In this document: in pieces, positions 15,202-23,752 of the stretch
Layout of the letters: every line of letters begins with the position of its first letter
Position numbering within the stretch: position 1 is the first letter of the stretch
The notes under the pieces: model-generated
Databases searched by the model: none
Told to the model about the DNA's origin: nothing
The model's input: the letters and a program-made list of their open reading frames with translations, nothing else
Program-made: the position numbers and the translations under genes
DNA from: Verrucomicrobiales bacterium
GTDB lineage: Bacteria > Verrucomicrobiota > Verrucomicrobiia > Verrucomicrobiales > DEV007
Assembly: GCA_018058245.1 (NCBI GenBank)
Contig: JAGPCC010000006.1
Location: 1 to 45,088, forward strand
Length of the DNA stretch: 45,088 bases
Direction: 5' to 3'

Positions 15202-17847
15202 ATGTTCACCTGGATTCCCATTCACGAAGAAGCTGCCAAGCAACTGCTTGAGTTCAAGGACCGAAATCACGAGTTGGTCCAGATTCTCGGGCGGATGCAC
15301 GAGGCTGGGCTCAAAGCCACCCCGATCACCGACCGCGGCAGCGATGGCTCGGAGTTTCCACTGAAGGAGATCGATCCATTTACCTTCCTGGGCAGTTTCA
15401 ACCGGGGGGTCACGGATGAGAATCGCCGCGCCCTCTGGAAGGCTCTGAAGTCGGAATGGAATCTCGAGGCCCCTATTCCAGATGACTTCGACGGCATCCC
15501 CTTGGCGAATTCGCAGAACTCCTGGCTGATGCCTTTCGCCAAGGAGCGATCAGCCGGGCATGTCCAGCTCCTGTGGCAGTTCTTCGAGCACATCATGTCC
15601 GCGACGCCGGAGACACTCGACACGGATCTGATGAAGCAGTGTCTCGAACTCCACAAGGTCGGCTTTGCCACTCTCACGATGGGGATGTTCTGGGCGTGCC
15701 CGCAGAAATGGATTTCGGCCGACGCGAAGAACCTTGGGTTTTCGGAGACCAGGGGCCTTCCGGAACCACCTAAGACGGCGGCAGGATACGCCGTGTGGCT
15801 TCCGAAAGCGTTGTCCATGGTTAATGGAGACATCGTGGAATTCTCACGAGAAGCCCATCTCTGGGCGACGGGTGCCGAAAAACCTCAATTCGGACCGCCT
15901 TTCGACAAGCTCTTTCCCGACCACGAACCTGACCGCGCCTTAGACTACTTCGCCAAGGTCCTCTTGGTGCTGAGGGACGAAGCCGAAAATCCCGAGGAGC
16001 TTCTATCAATGACTCTTCGCAAGCGGGGAGGCGGGGCGTTGCAGATTCGCATCAATATCTGGTGGTGGGCAGTCGCCACGATTTCGGTGAAGCCCGGACG
16101 ACGGCGCATCGAGTTTCTCGTTCCTTTCGATCATCCGGAATCCGTGCGCTACCGGAACGCGGAAAAAGAAGCCGGGCGGAAGGAACCCAAAGCGTTTTCG
16201 CAGTTGATAGACGGAGTCAGCTACGGCCTCCCGGACCTCGATGAGGCAGAATTCTTTGATCGGTTCGATGAACTTTGGCCTTCAATCAAGACTTCTCTGT
16301 CGGCCTTGTCGCGTTACTGTTCTGGAAAGCGGTCACCTTGGTTGGCGAACCATCGTCAGGAATTGGAGGCCCTTTGTTTGGATCCGGATCGGAGGACGGA
16401 GCTTCTCGAAGCCGGGCTTTCGTTCCACGCTAAGTCCGACCCACACCCGACGGAGAATCGACGGTATTGGCTCATTGCTCCCGGGGAGGGTGCACGAAAA
16501 TGGGAAGAATGGACCGAACAGAACATCGCGGCTCTTGGATGGGATGAAATCGGCGACCTTTGTGCCTTCGCGACAAAGGCAGAAATCCAGCAGGCTTTGG
16601 AATCGGCCTATCCCAGTGACAAGTCCAAGGTGCAAGTGGCTCACATGCTCTGGAATTTTTCGCGGATCATGAAAACGGGAGACGTGGTTTTCGCTAAGTT
16701 GGGTAAGTCGGAAGTCATTGGTTGGGGAGTGGTTGAGGGGCCGTTCTCTTACAATCCAGAGCTCGAAGAACACGTGAATGTAGTCCCTGTGAGTTGGGAG
16801 GAGAAAAAGGCGTTCAAGCACCCAGAGCGGAATCGATTGCCCACAAAAACTCTGACCGACATCACCGACGACCGAGAGCTTCTCAAAATACTTGCCGGCG
16901 CCTATCCTGGGGTTCCCGGCCTTGAATCGGCGGAGGAGGACATAGAGGACCCGGTGCCCGAACTTGAGGAAGGCCCACCCGCCTACGGCATCGAAGACGC
17001 CCTTTCGGAACTTTTCATGTCTCGCGACGCACTGACTCACATCCTCGAGCAGCTCAGGCGGAAGAAGAATATCATCCTGCAGGGTGCCCCCGGTGTGGGG
17101 AAAACCTTCATCGCGAAGCGTCTGGCCTGGCTTCAGCTGGGAGTTCGTGACGAGTCCGCCGTCGAGATGGTACAGTTCCATCAGTCCTACACCTACGAGG
17201 ATTTCGTCCAAGGCCTGCGACCGACGAAGGACGGCCACTTCGCAGTGAACGACGGCTGCTTCTACCGGCTTTGCCGCAAAGCTCTCGCCAACCCGGGGCA
17301 GGAATATTTCCTCGTCGTCGATGAGATCAATCGAGGCAACCTCAGCAAGATTCTCGGCGAGCTCATGATGCTGATCGAGACCGACAAGCGCGGGCAAGAG
17401 ATGACCCTCGCCTACAGCGAAGAGCGATTCACGGTACCTGAAAACCTCTACCTGATCGGCACGATGAACACCGCCGATCGGTCCCTCTCGTTGGTCGACT
17501 ACGCCCTGCGTCGCCGATTCGCTTTCCTCACGCTCGATCCAGGCTTCGAGACAGAGGCCTTCGCATTTCACCTTGGCGGCCACGGCATCACCCCTCACCA
17601 GATTCAGCACATCCGGGAGCAGATGGCGGCACTCAATCACGAGATTTCCAAAGACGAAGCCAACCTCGGGACCGGCTACCGGATCGGGCACAGCTTCTTC
17701 ACCCCGGTGGGACCGGTTACGGATTTTCGGAAGTGGTTTCAGGCCATCGTCCGCTACGAGATCCTGCCGCTGTTGGAAGAATACTGGATCGACGATCCCA
17801 AAACGGTCCAGCAGTTCCGTCTCGCCCTTATCGAGAGTATGCCCTGA
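15202..17847 (+). CDS. mcrB: McrB-type AAA+ GTPase of modification-dependent restriction
   Basis: An 881-residue motor and reader subunit of an McrBC system, which cuts DNA carrying modified cytosines after GTP-driven translocation. The C-terminal AAA+ module (about 590-880) has Walker A GAPGVGKT at 628-635, Walker B in FLVVDEINRGN near 705, and the McrB hallmark GTMNTADRS near 753. The first 430 residues form an alpha-rich N-terminal region starting MFTWIPIHEEAAKQLLEF. Residues about 440-570 (YWLIAPGEGARKWEEW, then GDVVFAKLGKSEVIGWGVVEG) look like an EVE/PUA-type base reader. It is about twice as long as E. coli McrB. The ATG at 15202 follows a strong GGAGG. Its stop overlaps mcrC. Confidence 0.9.
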   Translation: MFTWIPIHEEAAKQLLEFKDRNHELVQILGRMHEAGLKATPITDRGSDGSEFPLKEIDPFTFLGSFNRGVTDENRRALWKALKSEWNLEAPIPDDFDGIPLANSQNSWLMPFAKERSAGHVQLLWQFFEHIMSATPETLDTDLMKQCLELHKVGFATLTMGMFWACPQKWISADAKNLGFSETRGLPEPPKTAAGYAVWLPKALSMVNGDIVEFSREAHLWATGAEKPQFGPPFDKLFPDHEPDRALDYFAKVLLVLRDEAENPEELLSMTLRKRGGGALQIRINIWWWAVATISVKPGRRRIEFLVPFDHPESVRYRNAEKEAGRKEPKAFSQLIDGVSYGLPDLDEAEFFDRFDELWPSIKTSLSALSRYCSGKRSPWLANHRQELEALCLDPDRRTELLEAGLSFHAKSDPHPTENRRYWLIAPGEGARKWEEWTEQNIAALGWDEIGDLCAFATKAEIQQALESAYPSDKSKVQVAHMLWNFSRIMKTGDVVFAKLGKSEVIGWGVVEGPFSYNPELEEHVNVVPVSWEEKKAFKHPERNRLPTKTLTDITDDRELLKILAGAYPGVPGLESAEEDIEDPVPELEEGPPAYGIEDALSELFMSRDALTHILEQLRRKKNIILQGAPGVGKTFIAKRLAWLQLGVRDESAVEMVQFHQSYTYEDFVQGLRPTKDGHFAVNDGCFYRLCRKALANPGQEYFLVVDEINRGNLSKILGELMMLIETDKRGQEMTLAYSEERFTVPENLYLIGTMNTADRSLSLVDYALRRRFAFLTLDPGFETEAFAFHLGGHGITPHQIQHIREQMAALNHEISKDEANLGTGYRIGHSFFTPVGPVTDFRKWFQAIVRYEILPLLEEYWIDDPKTVQQFRLALIESMP

Positions 17848-18911
17848 TGGCTACCCTTATTCCCATCGCGAACCTTTATTACCTCCTCTCCTACGCCTGG
17901 GATCACCGGCTGAGTGAGGCGGAGATGGTGTCGGTCGATGCCGACTCCTGCCCGGATCTGAACAATCTCTTCGCCAGGGTTCTCGCCGCCGCCACCCATC
18001 GGCTTCTTCGGGGAGGGCTTGATCGCAGTTACCTTTCAGTGGAGGAGGAGACACCCCGGATCCGAGGGCGCATCGATTTTTCCGCCAGCGAGAAGAATCA
18101 GACCCGCACCCGTGGCAAGCTTGTCTGCACCTACGACGAACTCAGTCCGGATGTCCTTCACAATCGCATCGTCAAGGCGACGCTCCGACTTCTCCTGCGC
18201 GACACTGTCGTGAAGCTGGAAACTCGTAGGGCTCTCCGAAAAGCGCTTGATGGCTTTGCCGAGGTGGGGGATTTGCGGGTGACCGCGCATCACTTCCATC
18301 GGGTCCAGTTGCACCGCAACAATCGATCTTACCGTTTCCTGCTCCACCTTTGCGAACTCATCCACCGGTCACTGCTTCCCGAAAAGTCTGCCGCGGCAGC
18401 GAGGCGCTTCCGGGATTTCACCCGGGATGAGAAACTCATGGCCAAGGTCTTCGAGGATTTCGTCCAGAACTTTGCCCGCCGGCATCTCAAGGGCGCGGTC
18501 GTTTCCGCGATGCACATTGACTGGCTCGCTTCGCACCTGGGTGAGGGGACTCGTGCCACGCTGCCCCGCATGATCACCGACGTCACCGTTTCCTGGCCTG
18601 ATCGAAAGCTCATCCTCGACTGCAAATACTATCAGGAGGCTCTCGTCTCCCACTACGACGCCCTTCGCTTCCGTTCCGGCAACCTCTATCAGCTCAACGC
18701 TTACCTGACCAATAAGGCGGCGGAGCCCGGTTGGGAGGAGGTCGAGGGGATGCTCCTTTATCCGAGCAACGGGTATCATTTAGACCACCGGTTTACTCTT
18801 CACGGTCGTCACCGTGTCTCGATCCGCACAATCGACCTTCAACAGCCGTGGACCGAGGTCGAGGCGAATCTGTTGGAGCTGTTTTATCCTGAATCGTCAT
18901 TCGCCCTCTAA
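17847..18911 (+). CDS. mcrC: McrC nuclease subunit
   Basis: A 354-residue nuclease partner of McrB. The N-terminal part (MATLIPIANLYYLLSYAW) is the domain that stimulates McrB GTPase. The C-terminal PD-(D/E)XK site is Asp245 in MITDVTVSWPDR and Asp258-Cys-Lys260 in LILDCKYYQ, followed by YQLNAYL. The ATG at 17847 shares bases with the mcrB TGA (TGATG), so translation is coupled and a 1:1 operon structure is clear. The frame extends to 17733, but that part lies within mcrB. The next gene is 338 bases away. Confidence 0.93.
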   Translation: MATLIPIANLYYLLSYAWDHRLSEAEMVSVDADSCPDLNNLFARVLAAATHRLLRGGLDRSYLSVEEETPRIRGRIDFSASEKNQTRTRGKLVCTYDELSPDVLHNRIVKATLRLLLRDTVVKLETRRALRKALDGFAEVGDLRVTAHHFHRVQLHRNNRSYRFLLHLCELIHRSLLPEKSAAAARRFRDFTRDEKLMAKVFEDFVQNFARRHLKGAVVSAMHIDWLASHLGEGTRATLPRMITDVTVSWPDRKLILDCKYYQEALVSHYDALRFRSGNLYQLNAYLTNKAAEPGWEEVEGMLLYPSNGYHLDHRFTLHGRHRVSIRTIDLQQPWTEVEANLLELFYPESSFAL

Positions 18912-19249
18912 CGGAGCGGCCGGTTGCGATTGAGAGGTCGTGGCGATCTGGCCCAGGAGCATCGGTTCGACGGCAGGAACCAGGTCGTCTGAAGGGAACC
19001 GCCGTGGCGAGGTGATCCCGCCAGAGGACGTTGAATCGGCTGTTGCCCTTTTGGGGGCTACTGAGCTCGCTCGGCCGGAATGGTTTCATGCGCATTGGAG
19101 GCAAGTTGGCTTTTCCAACTACAGTTGGAGTGGGGTTGCCGGTGACTCGCTGGCCTCCCCCTGTAGCAGTCCCACTCGGGGCAGTTTTTGAGCTGGTGAG
19201 TGACATTCTCCTTGCCTGAACCCCTTCCATCTGGTTCCTACAAGGCCGG
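18912..19249. other. Intergenic region upstream of the hsd operon
   Basis: 338 bases between mcrC and the small HTH gene. Both strands were read; open frames are present but none shows a family pattern, and the long minus-strand frame (18793-19350) has low-complexity, shadow-like composition. It probably carries the promoter of the hsd operon, although no clear -35/-10 pair was seen. The only structured element noted is a short inverted repeat at 19104-19120. Confidence 0.5.
19104..19120. promoter_or_regulatory. Short inverted repeat, possible operator
   Basis: AGTTGG (19104-19109) and CCAACT (19115-19120) form an inverted repeat with a 5-base loop, and a further CAGTTGGAG follows at 19122-19130. 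It lies about 130 bases before the small HTH gene and could be its own operator. It is short enough to be chance, and no run of T suggests a terminator. Confidence 0.25.
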
Positions 19250-19456
19250 ATGACTCGATCAGCGATATCAGGAACCGAGCTCACGGCTTGGCGGACAAGG
19301 ATTGGCAAACCACGAAGGTGGCTCGCCGAGCGTCTCGGCGTTTCTCCCAAGACGGTCGAGTCATGGGATTACGGCACGCGGAACCCGGGCGGACCCGCGC
19401 TTCGGCTGTTCCGTCAGTTGATGGCCAGACACCTTCGGAAAGAGGCACACCAGTAA
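19250..19456 (+). CDS. Small helix-turn-helix protein (possible control protein)
   Basis: A 68-residue basic protein. Residues about 10-55 form an HTH_3-like fold: ELTAWRTRIGKPRRWLAERL, then GVSPKTVESWDYGTRNPGGP with the recognition helix around SPKTVESWDYG. It ends one base before the hsdM1 start, so it is the first gene of the hsd operon. Small HTH proteins in this position are often C (control) proteins or repressors that time methylase and nuclease expression. That role is inferred from position and fold. The ATG at 19250 has AAGG about 8 bases upstream. Confidence 0.75.
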   Translation: MTRSAISGTELTAWRTRIGKPRRWLAERLGVSPKTVESWDYGTRNPGGPALRLFRQLMARHLRKEAHQ

Positions 19457-19457
19457 A

Positions 19458-20951
19458 ATGGAATCCCTCACCCTTTCCCAACTCGAGTCCCATCTTTGGG
19501 AGGCCGCCAACATCCTCCGCGGGCCCGTTGATGCGGCCGACTTCAAGACCTACGTCTTCCCTCTCCTTTTCTTCAAGCGACTCTCCGATGTCAATGACGA
19601 GGAGCACGCAGCGGCTCTGATCGAATTCGACGGCGATGAGGAGTCCGCGTTATTTTCTGAGAATTACAGCTTCCAGATTCCCGAGGGCTGCCATTGGCGG
19701 GACGTGAGGAAGGTCGCCACGAATGTCGGTCAGACGCTACAGACCGCCTTGCGTGGAATCGAGCAGGCGAATCCCCACACCCTCTACGGCATCTTTGGAG
19801 ACGCCCAGTGGACAAACAAGGACCGGCTCTCCGACGCGCTCCTGCGGGATCTCATCGAGCACTTCTCCCGGCTTTCGCTGGGCAACACCGACGCCAAGGC
19901 TGATGTGCTGGGGCAATCTTACGAATACCTCATCAAGAAATTCGCCGACGCAACCAACAAGAAGGCTGGTGAGTTCTACACCCCGCGCTCGGTCGTGCGG
20001 TTGATGGTGGAGATCCTTGATCCACGGGCGGGCGAGTCCATCTACGATCCCGCCTGCGGCACCGGCGGCATGTTGCTCGAGGCCATTCATCACGTGCAAG
20101 AGACCCGGGGCGATGTCCGCACGCTCTGGGGCAGGCTCTACGGCCAGGAGAAAAACCTCACCACCTCCGCCATTGCCCGCATGAACCTCTTCCTGCATGG
20201 CGCGGCGGACTTCCAGATCGTGCGTGGCGACACCCTGCGCAGCCCCGCTTTCTTCCTCGGTGACAGCCTCGCGACCTTCGACTGTGTTATCGCCAATCCG
20301 CCCTTCTCGCTGGAGAAATGGGGCGACGAGGTCTGGTCCGCTGATCCCTACGGCCGCAACTTCGCCGGCATGCCGCCCGCCAAGACCGGCGACTTCGCCT
20401 GGGTGCAGCACATGATCAAATCCATGGCTCCGAAGACCGGGCGCATGGCAGTCGTCCTCCCGCACGGCGCCCTCTTCCGCATGGGCAAGGAGGGCGAGAT
20501 CCGCAAGAAGCTTCTCGGCATGGACCTGCTCGAGGCCGTCATCGGGCTTGGCCCCAACCTCTTTTACGGCGCCGGCCTCGCCGCCTGCATCCTCATCTTC
20601 CGTCAGACGAAGGCCAAGGACCGTAGGGGTAAGGTGCTCATCATCGATGCCTCGAAGGAGTTCAAAGCCGGTCGCGCCCAAAACGAACTGCTGCCCGAGC
20701 ACGTCGAGCGCATCCACGGCTGGGTCCGAGATTATGTGGATGTCGCGGGCGTTGCCCGCCTCGTCACCCTCGAAGAGATCGCCGCCAACGATCACAACCT
20801 CAACATTCCCCGGTATGTCGAGCCTGTAGTCACGAGCGAGGCGCTCTCCGTGGAAGAAGCGATGAAGCGCTTACAAGAGAGCGCTGACGCGGCGTTTGCG
20901 GCTGAGGAACGGCTGGCTTGTATCCTTAAACGGGAGGGCCTGCTAAGCTAA
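19458..20951 (+). CDS. hsdM: Type I restriction-modification methyltransferase subunit (first copy)
   Basis: A 497-residue N6-adenine DNA methyltransferase of the HsdM family. It opens with the HsdM N-terminal helical domain (LESHLWEAANILRGPVDAAD). The SAM site DPACGTGG is at 197-204 and the catalytic motif NPPF at 280-283, preceded by GEFYTPRSVVRLM. Together with HsdS it would methylate one adenine in each half of a bipartite target. It aligns without gaps through residue 204 with the second HsdM encoded at 22182-23669, so they are paralogues. The C-terminal tail differs: this copy ends ERLACILKREGLLS and lacks the QAQTDAA tail of the other. The ATG at 19458 lies one base after the HTH gene stop. 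Confidence 0.95.
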   Translation: MESLTLSQLESHLWEAANILRGPVDAADFKTYVFPLLFFKRLSDVNDEEHAAALIEFDGDEESALFSENYSFQIPEGCHWRDVRKVATNVGQTLQTALRGIEQANPHTLYGIFGDAQWTNKDRLSDALLRDLIEHFSRLSLGNTDAKADVLGQSYEYLIKKFADATNKKAGEFYTPRSVVRLMVEILDPRAGESIYDPACGTGGMLLEAIHHVQETRGDVRTLWGRLYGQEKNLTTSAIARMNLFLHGAADFQIVRGDTLRSPAFFLGDSLATFDCVIANPPFSLEKWGDEVWSADPYGRNFAGMPPAKTGDFAWVQHMIKSMAPKTGRMAVVLPHGALFRMGKEGEIRKKLLGMDLLEAVIGLGPNLFYGAGLAACILIFRQTKAKDRRGKVLIIDASKEFKAGRAQNELLPEHVERIHGWVRDYVDVAGVARLVTLEEIAANDHNLNIPRYVEPVVTSEALSVEEAMKRLQESADAAFAAEERLACILKREGLLS

Positions 20952-20964
20952 GCATCTGACACTG

Positions 20965-22185
20965 ATGGAAACTTTGTTCACCAAGTATGACCTTAGTGGG
21001 ACCTTGCGAAACCAGCCAAAGGGCATCAGAGACGAAATTGAAAAGCTGGATGAAAACTACCTACTAAATGTATCCGAGGACGATCTTGGAGCAGCGTTGG
21101 CACCCAAATTCTTATGGGATCCGCCCGTTCTTGGCGAACCACAGATCGCGAGTCATAAAGAGGTTTTTCAGGAAGTTACTGAAATGGATGATCGCTTCTT
21201 GGCTCGTGGTGAGTCGTATCAAGTTCGCCTTACTCGAATCATCGTCCATGTCCCATATGTCGGAGACACCTCGTTTTTCCGAATGCTGCCCCCTCAAAGC
21301 CACTGGACTCCGCCGAGAGCAAGCATTCAATCTAATTACCTTGAAATCGTATATGACGTCGATCCGAAGAAGGGGATCCACATTCGCGAATCAATCGAAA
21401 AATTTGTGTCCGATGTCCGATATCACCTCGACCAGATAACAAAGGTTTCGCATGAACACAATGCGACGCTACCCCAGCATATACGAACGGAGATCCAAGC
21501 GCGCAAAGCTAGAATTCTTGATCGGCGGGACTTGGTAGCAAGCATTGGCATCCCGCTGCGAAATCGGGATGACTCACCGAAAACCTATGCGGTGCCAAGC
21601 ATACGAAAGAAGCCCGAAGTCAAACTTCCTCAGGCTTCTCACACCCCTTTTGTTCCCGAACCGGTCTTGGATGAAAAGGAGTATGAGAATATTTTGACGA
21701 TCATGCGGAGCATGGTTCGCGTGATGGAAGCCAGTCCCCACGCGTTCTCGACCATGAAAGAAGAGGATTTGAGACAGCATTTTCTCGTCCAGCTAAACGG
21801 TCAGTACCAAGGAGGAGCAACTGGCGAAACCTTCAACTACGAAGGGAAGACCGACATCCTTATCCGCGAGAAAGAGAGGAACGTCTTCGTCGGGGAATGT
21901 AAATTCTGGAAAGGGCCGGAATCACTTAAAAGCACCATTGACCAATGCCTTGGATATCTCCACTGGCGTGATACCAAGGCGGCGATCGTAATGTTTAACA
22001 GGAACAAAGATTTCACCAATGTCCTTGCTCAAATTGAGCCCACCGCCAAAGTGCATCCAGCGTTCAAAAGGTTCGTGCGCCAAGCAGGAGAAACCGAGTG
22101 GAGGTTCATTTTCTCGAACAAGGATGACTCCAACCGTGAGGTCCACCTCGCCATTATGGCGTTTGATATTCCAAAAGCCCCATGA
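20965..22185 (+). CDS. Predicted PD-(D/E)XK nuclease between two hsdM genes
   Basis: A 406-residue protein with no family name that I recognise. The C-terminal third has a clear nuclease core: Asp297 in EGKTDILIREKERN, then Glu311 and Lys313 in VFVGECKFWKG, followed by IDQCLGYLHWRDTKAAIVMF, the usual beta-alpha-beta arrangement. The first 200 residues are mixed alpha/beta without a recognised motif and may be a specificity or partner-binding domain. It starts 13 bases after hsdM1 and overlaps hsdM2 by ATGA (22182-22185), so it is locked into the operon. It is noticeably AT-richer than both methylase genes (27 of 60 G/C at 21301-21360), a sign of separate origin. It could be a second restriction nuclease or an abortive-infection effector. 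Confidence 0.75.
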   Translation: METLFTKYDLSGTLRNQPKGIRDEIEKLDENYLLNVSEDDLGAALAPKFLWDPPVLGEPQIASHKEVFQEVTEMDDRFLARGESYQVRLTRIIVHVPYVGDTSFFRMLPPQSHWTPPRASIQSNYLEIVYDVDPKKGIHIRESIEKFVSDVRYHLDQITKVSHEHNATLPQHIRTEIQARKARILDRRDLVASIGIPLRNRDDSPKTYAVPSIRKKPEVKLPQASHTPFVPEPVLDEKEYENILTIMRSMVRVMEASPHAFSTMKEEDLRQHFLVQLNGQYQGGATGETFNYEGKTDILIREKERNVFVGECKFWKGPESLKSTIDQCLGYLHWRDTKAAIVMFNRNKDFTNVLAQIEPTAKVHPAFKRFVRQAGETEWRFIFSNKDDSNREVHLAIMAFDIPKAP

Positions 22186-23669
22186 CCCGCATCACCCAAC
22201 AAAACCTCGAATCCTACCTCTGGGGAGCCGCCGTGCTCCTTCGAGGCACGATCGATGCGGGGGACTACAAGCAGTTCATCTTCCCGCTCCTCTTCTACAA
22301 GCGGCTCTGCGACGTCTATGATGAGGAAACCCAGACCGCCCTTCGCGAGTCCGAAGGCGACATGCTCTTTGCCCTCTTCCCGGAGAACCACCGCTTCCAG
22401 ATCCCGGCCGAAGCCCATTGGCGCGAGATCCGGAAGGTCAACCGCGATGTGGGCCGAGCCTTCCAGCAGGCCATGCGGGCCATTGAGACCGCGAACCCCG
22501 ACAAGCTCTTTGGCATCTTTGGCGATGCGCAGTGGACAAACAAGGACCGCCTGTCCGATGCCATGCTGCGCGACCTCATCGAGCACTTCTCCACGCTCGA
22601 ACTCACCGTCGCCAACCTGCCGGAGGACGAGCTCGGCCAGGGCTACGAGTATCTCATCAAGAAGTTCGCCGACGACTCCGGCCACACTGCAGCCGAGTTT
22701 TACACGAACCGCACCGTCGTCCACCTCATGACCGAGATGCTCGACGTGCAGCCCGGTGAGTCCGTCTATGACCCCACCTGCGGCTCCGGCGGCATGCTGC
22801 TCTCCTGCATCGCCCACCTGCGGAATCAGAAGAAGGAATGGCGGAACGTGAAGCTCTACGGTCAGGAGCGGAACCTCATGACCTCGTCCATCGCCCGGAT
22901 GAACTGCTTCCTCCACGGCATCGAGGATTTCCGCATCGAGCGGGGCGACACCTTGGCCGAGCCGAAGCTCGTCGAAGGCGACCGGCTCCAGCGCTTCGAT
23001 GTCGTGCTGGCCAATCCGCCCTACTCCATCAAGCAGTGGAACCGCGAAGCCTTCGCCGCCGACCCCTGGGGGCGCAATGTCTTCGGCGTCCCGCCGCAGG
23101 GCCGCGCCGACTACGCCTTCCAGCAGCACATCCTGCAAAGCCTCAAGCCCAAGACCGGCCGCTGCGCCGTCCTCTGGCCACACGGCGTTCTTTTCCGGAA
23201 AGAAGAGGCGGAGATGCGCCGCAAGCTCATCGAGGCCGACCTCATCGAGTGCGTCCTCGGCCTCGGTCCGAACCTCTTCTACAACTCGCCCATGGAAGCC
23301 TGCGTCGTCGTCTGCCGCACGCAGAAACCCAAAGCCCGGCGCGGAAAAATTCTCTTCATCAACGCGGTGAACGAAGTCACCCGCGAACGTGCCCAGAGCT
23401 TCCTCACCGACGAGCACCTCCAGCGCGTCGTCCGCGCCTATCAGGATTTCAAGGACGAGCCCGGCTTCACCCGCGTCGTGCCCATAGCGGAGATCCGGGC
23501 GAAGGAGGGCAATCTGAGCATCCCGCTGTATGTCGGCGGTGAAACGCAGGCGCAGACCGATGCCGCCGCCGAGACCGCTACCACCGCCCTGCCCGATGCG
23601 CTCGCGAAGTGGCTGGAAAGCTCGGATGCCCTCCGGGACTCGCTCCAAACCCTCCTTTCTGGGAAATGA
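22182..23669 (+). CDS. hsdM: Type I restriction-modification methyltransferase subunit (second copy)
   Basis: A 495-residue HsdM paralogue with SAM motif DPTCGSGG at 197-204 and catalytic NPPY at 278-281, both intact. Its N-terminus (LESYLWGAAVLLRGTIDAGD) matches the first copy closely. The C-terminal tail QAQTDAAAETATTALPDA and the ending TLLSGK recur, diverged, in the relic at 25191-25505. This is evidence that this copy is related to the methylase originally next to hsdS. It is G/C-rich (40 of 60 at 23101-23160), like hsdS and hsdR. Translation is coupled to the preceding nuclease gene by ATGA. The higBA pair begins 83 bases later. Confidence 0.95.
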   Translation: MTRITQQNLESYLWGAAVLLRGTIDAGDYKQFIFPLLFYKRLCDVYDEETQTALRESEGDMLFALFPENHRFQIPAEAHWREIRKVNRDVGRAFQQAMRAIETANPDKLFGIFGDAQWTNKDRLSDAMLRDLIEHFSTLELTVANLPEDELGQGYEYLIKKFADDSGHTAAEFYTNRTVVHLMTEMLDVQPGESVYDPTCGSGGMLLSCIAHLRNQKKEWRNVKLYGQERNLMTSSIARMNCFLHGIEDFRIERGDTLAEPKLVEGDRLQRFDVVLANPPYSIKQWNREAFAADPWGRNVFGVPPQGRADYAFQQHILQSLKPKTGRCAVLWPHGVLFRKEEAEMRRKLIEADLIECVLGLGPNLFYNSPMEACVVVCRTQKPKARRGKILFINAVNEVTRERAQSFLTDEHLQRVVRAYQDFKDEPGFTRVVPIAEIRAKEGNLSIPLYVGGETQAQTDAAAETATTALPDALAKWLESSDALRDSLQTLLSGK

Positions 23670-23711
23670 AGGTGTGACTTTCCAATCAAAGTGCGACTTC
23701 GACCTTCAAAA

Positions 23712-23728
23712 ACATGAACAAGCCATGT
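23712..23728. promoter_or_regulatory. Inverted repeat upstream of higB, possible HigA operator
   Basis: ACATG (23712-23716) and CATGT (23724-23728) form an inverted repeat with a 7-base spacer, 24 bases before the higB start. Toxin-antitoxin operons of this class are autorepressed by the antitoxin at such sites. The arms are short and no clear promoter hexamers accompany them, so this is tentative. Confidence 0.3.
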
Positions 23729-23752
23729 GAATTGTTTTGACCCATTCGGGCT

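Noticed and set aside
18793-19350. Minus-strand frame of 185 codons over the mcrC-hsd gap
   Set aside because: Pro/Arg/Ser-rich sequence without recognisable domain or ribosome site, overlapping the mcrC end and the HTH gene. Treated as non-coding.
22029-23648. Minus-strand frame of 539 codons opposite hsdM2
   Set aside because: A codon-bias shadow; the plus-strand HsdM has all motifs. The same applies to 19737-20795 opposite hsdM1 and 16333-17691 opposite mcrB.
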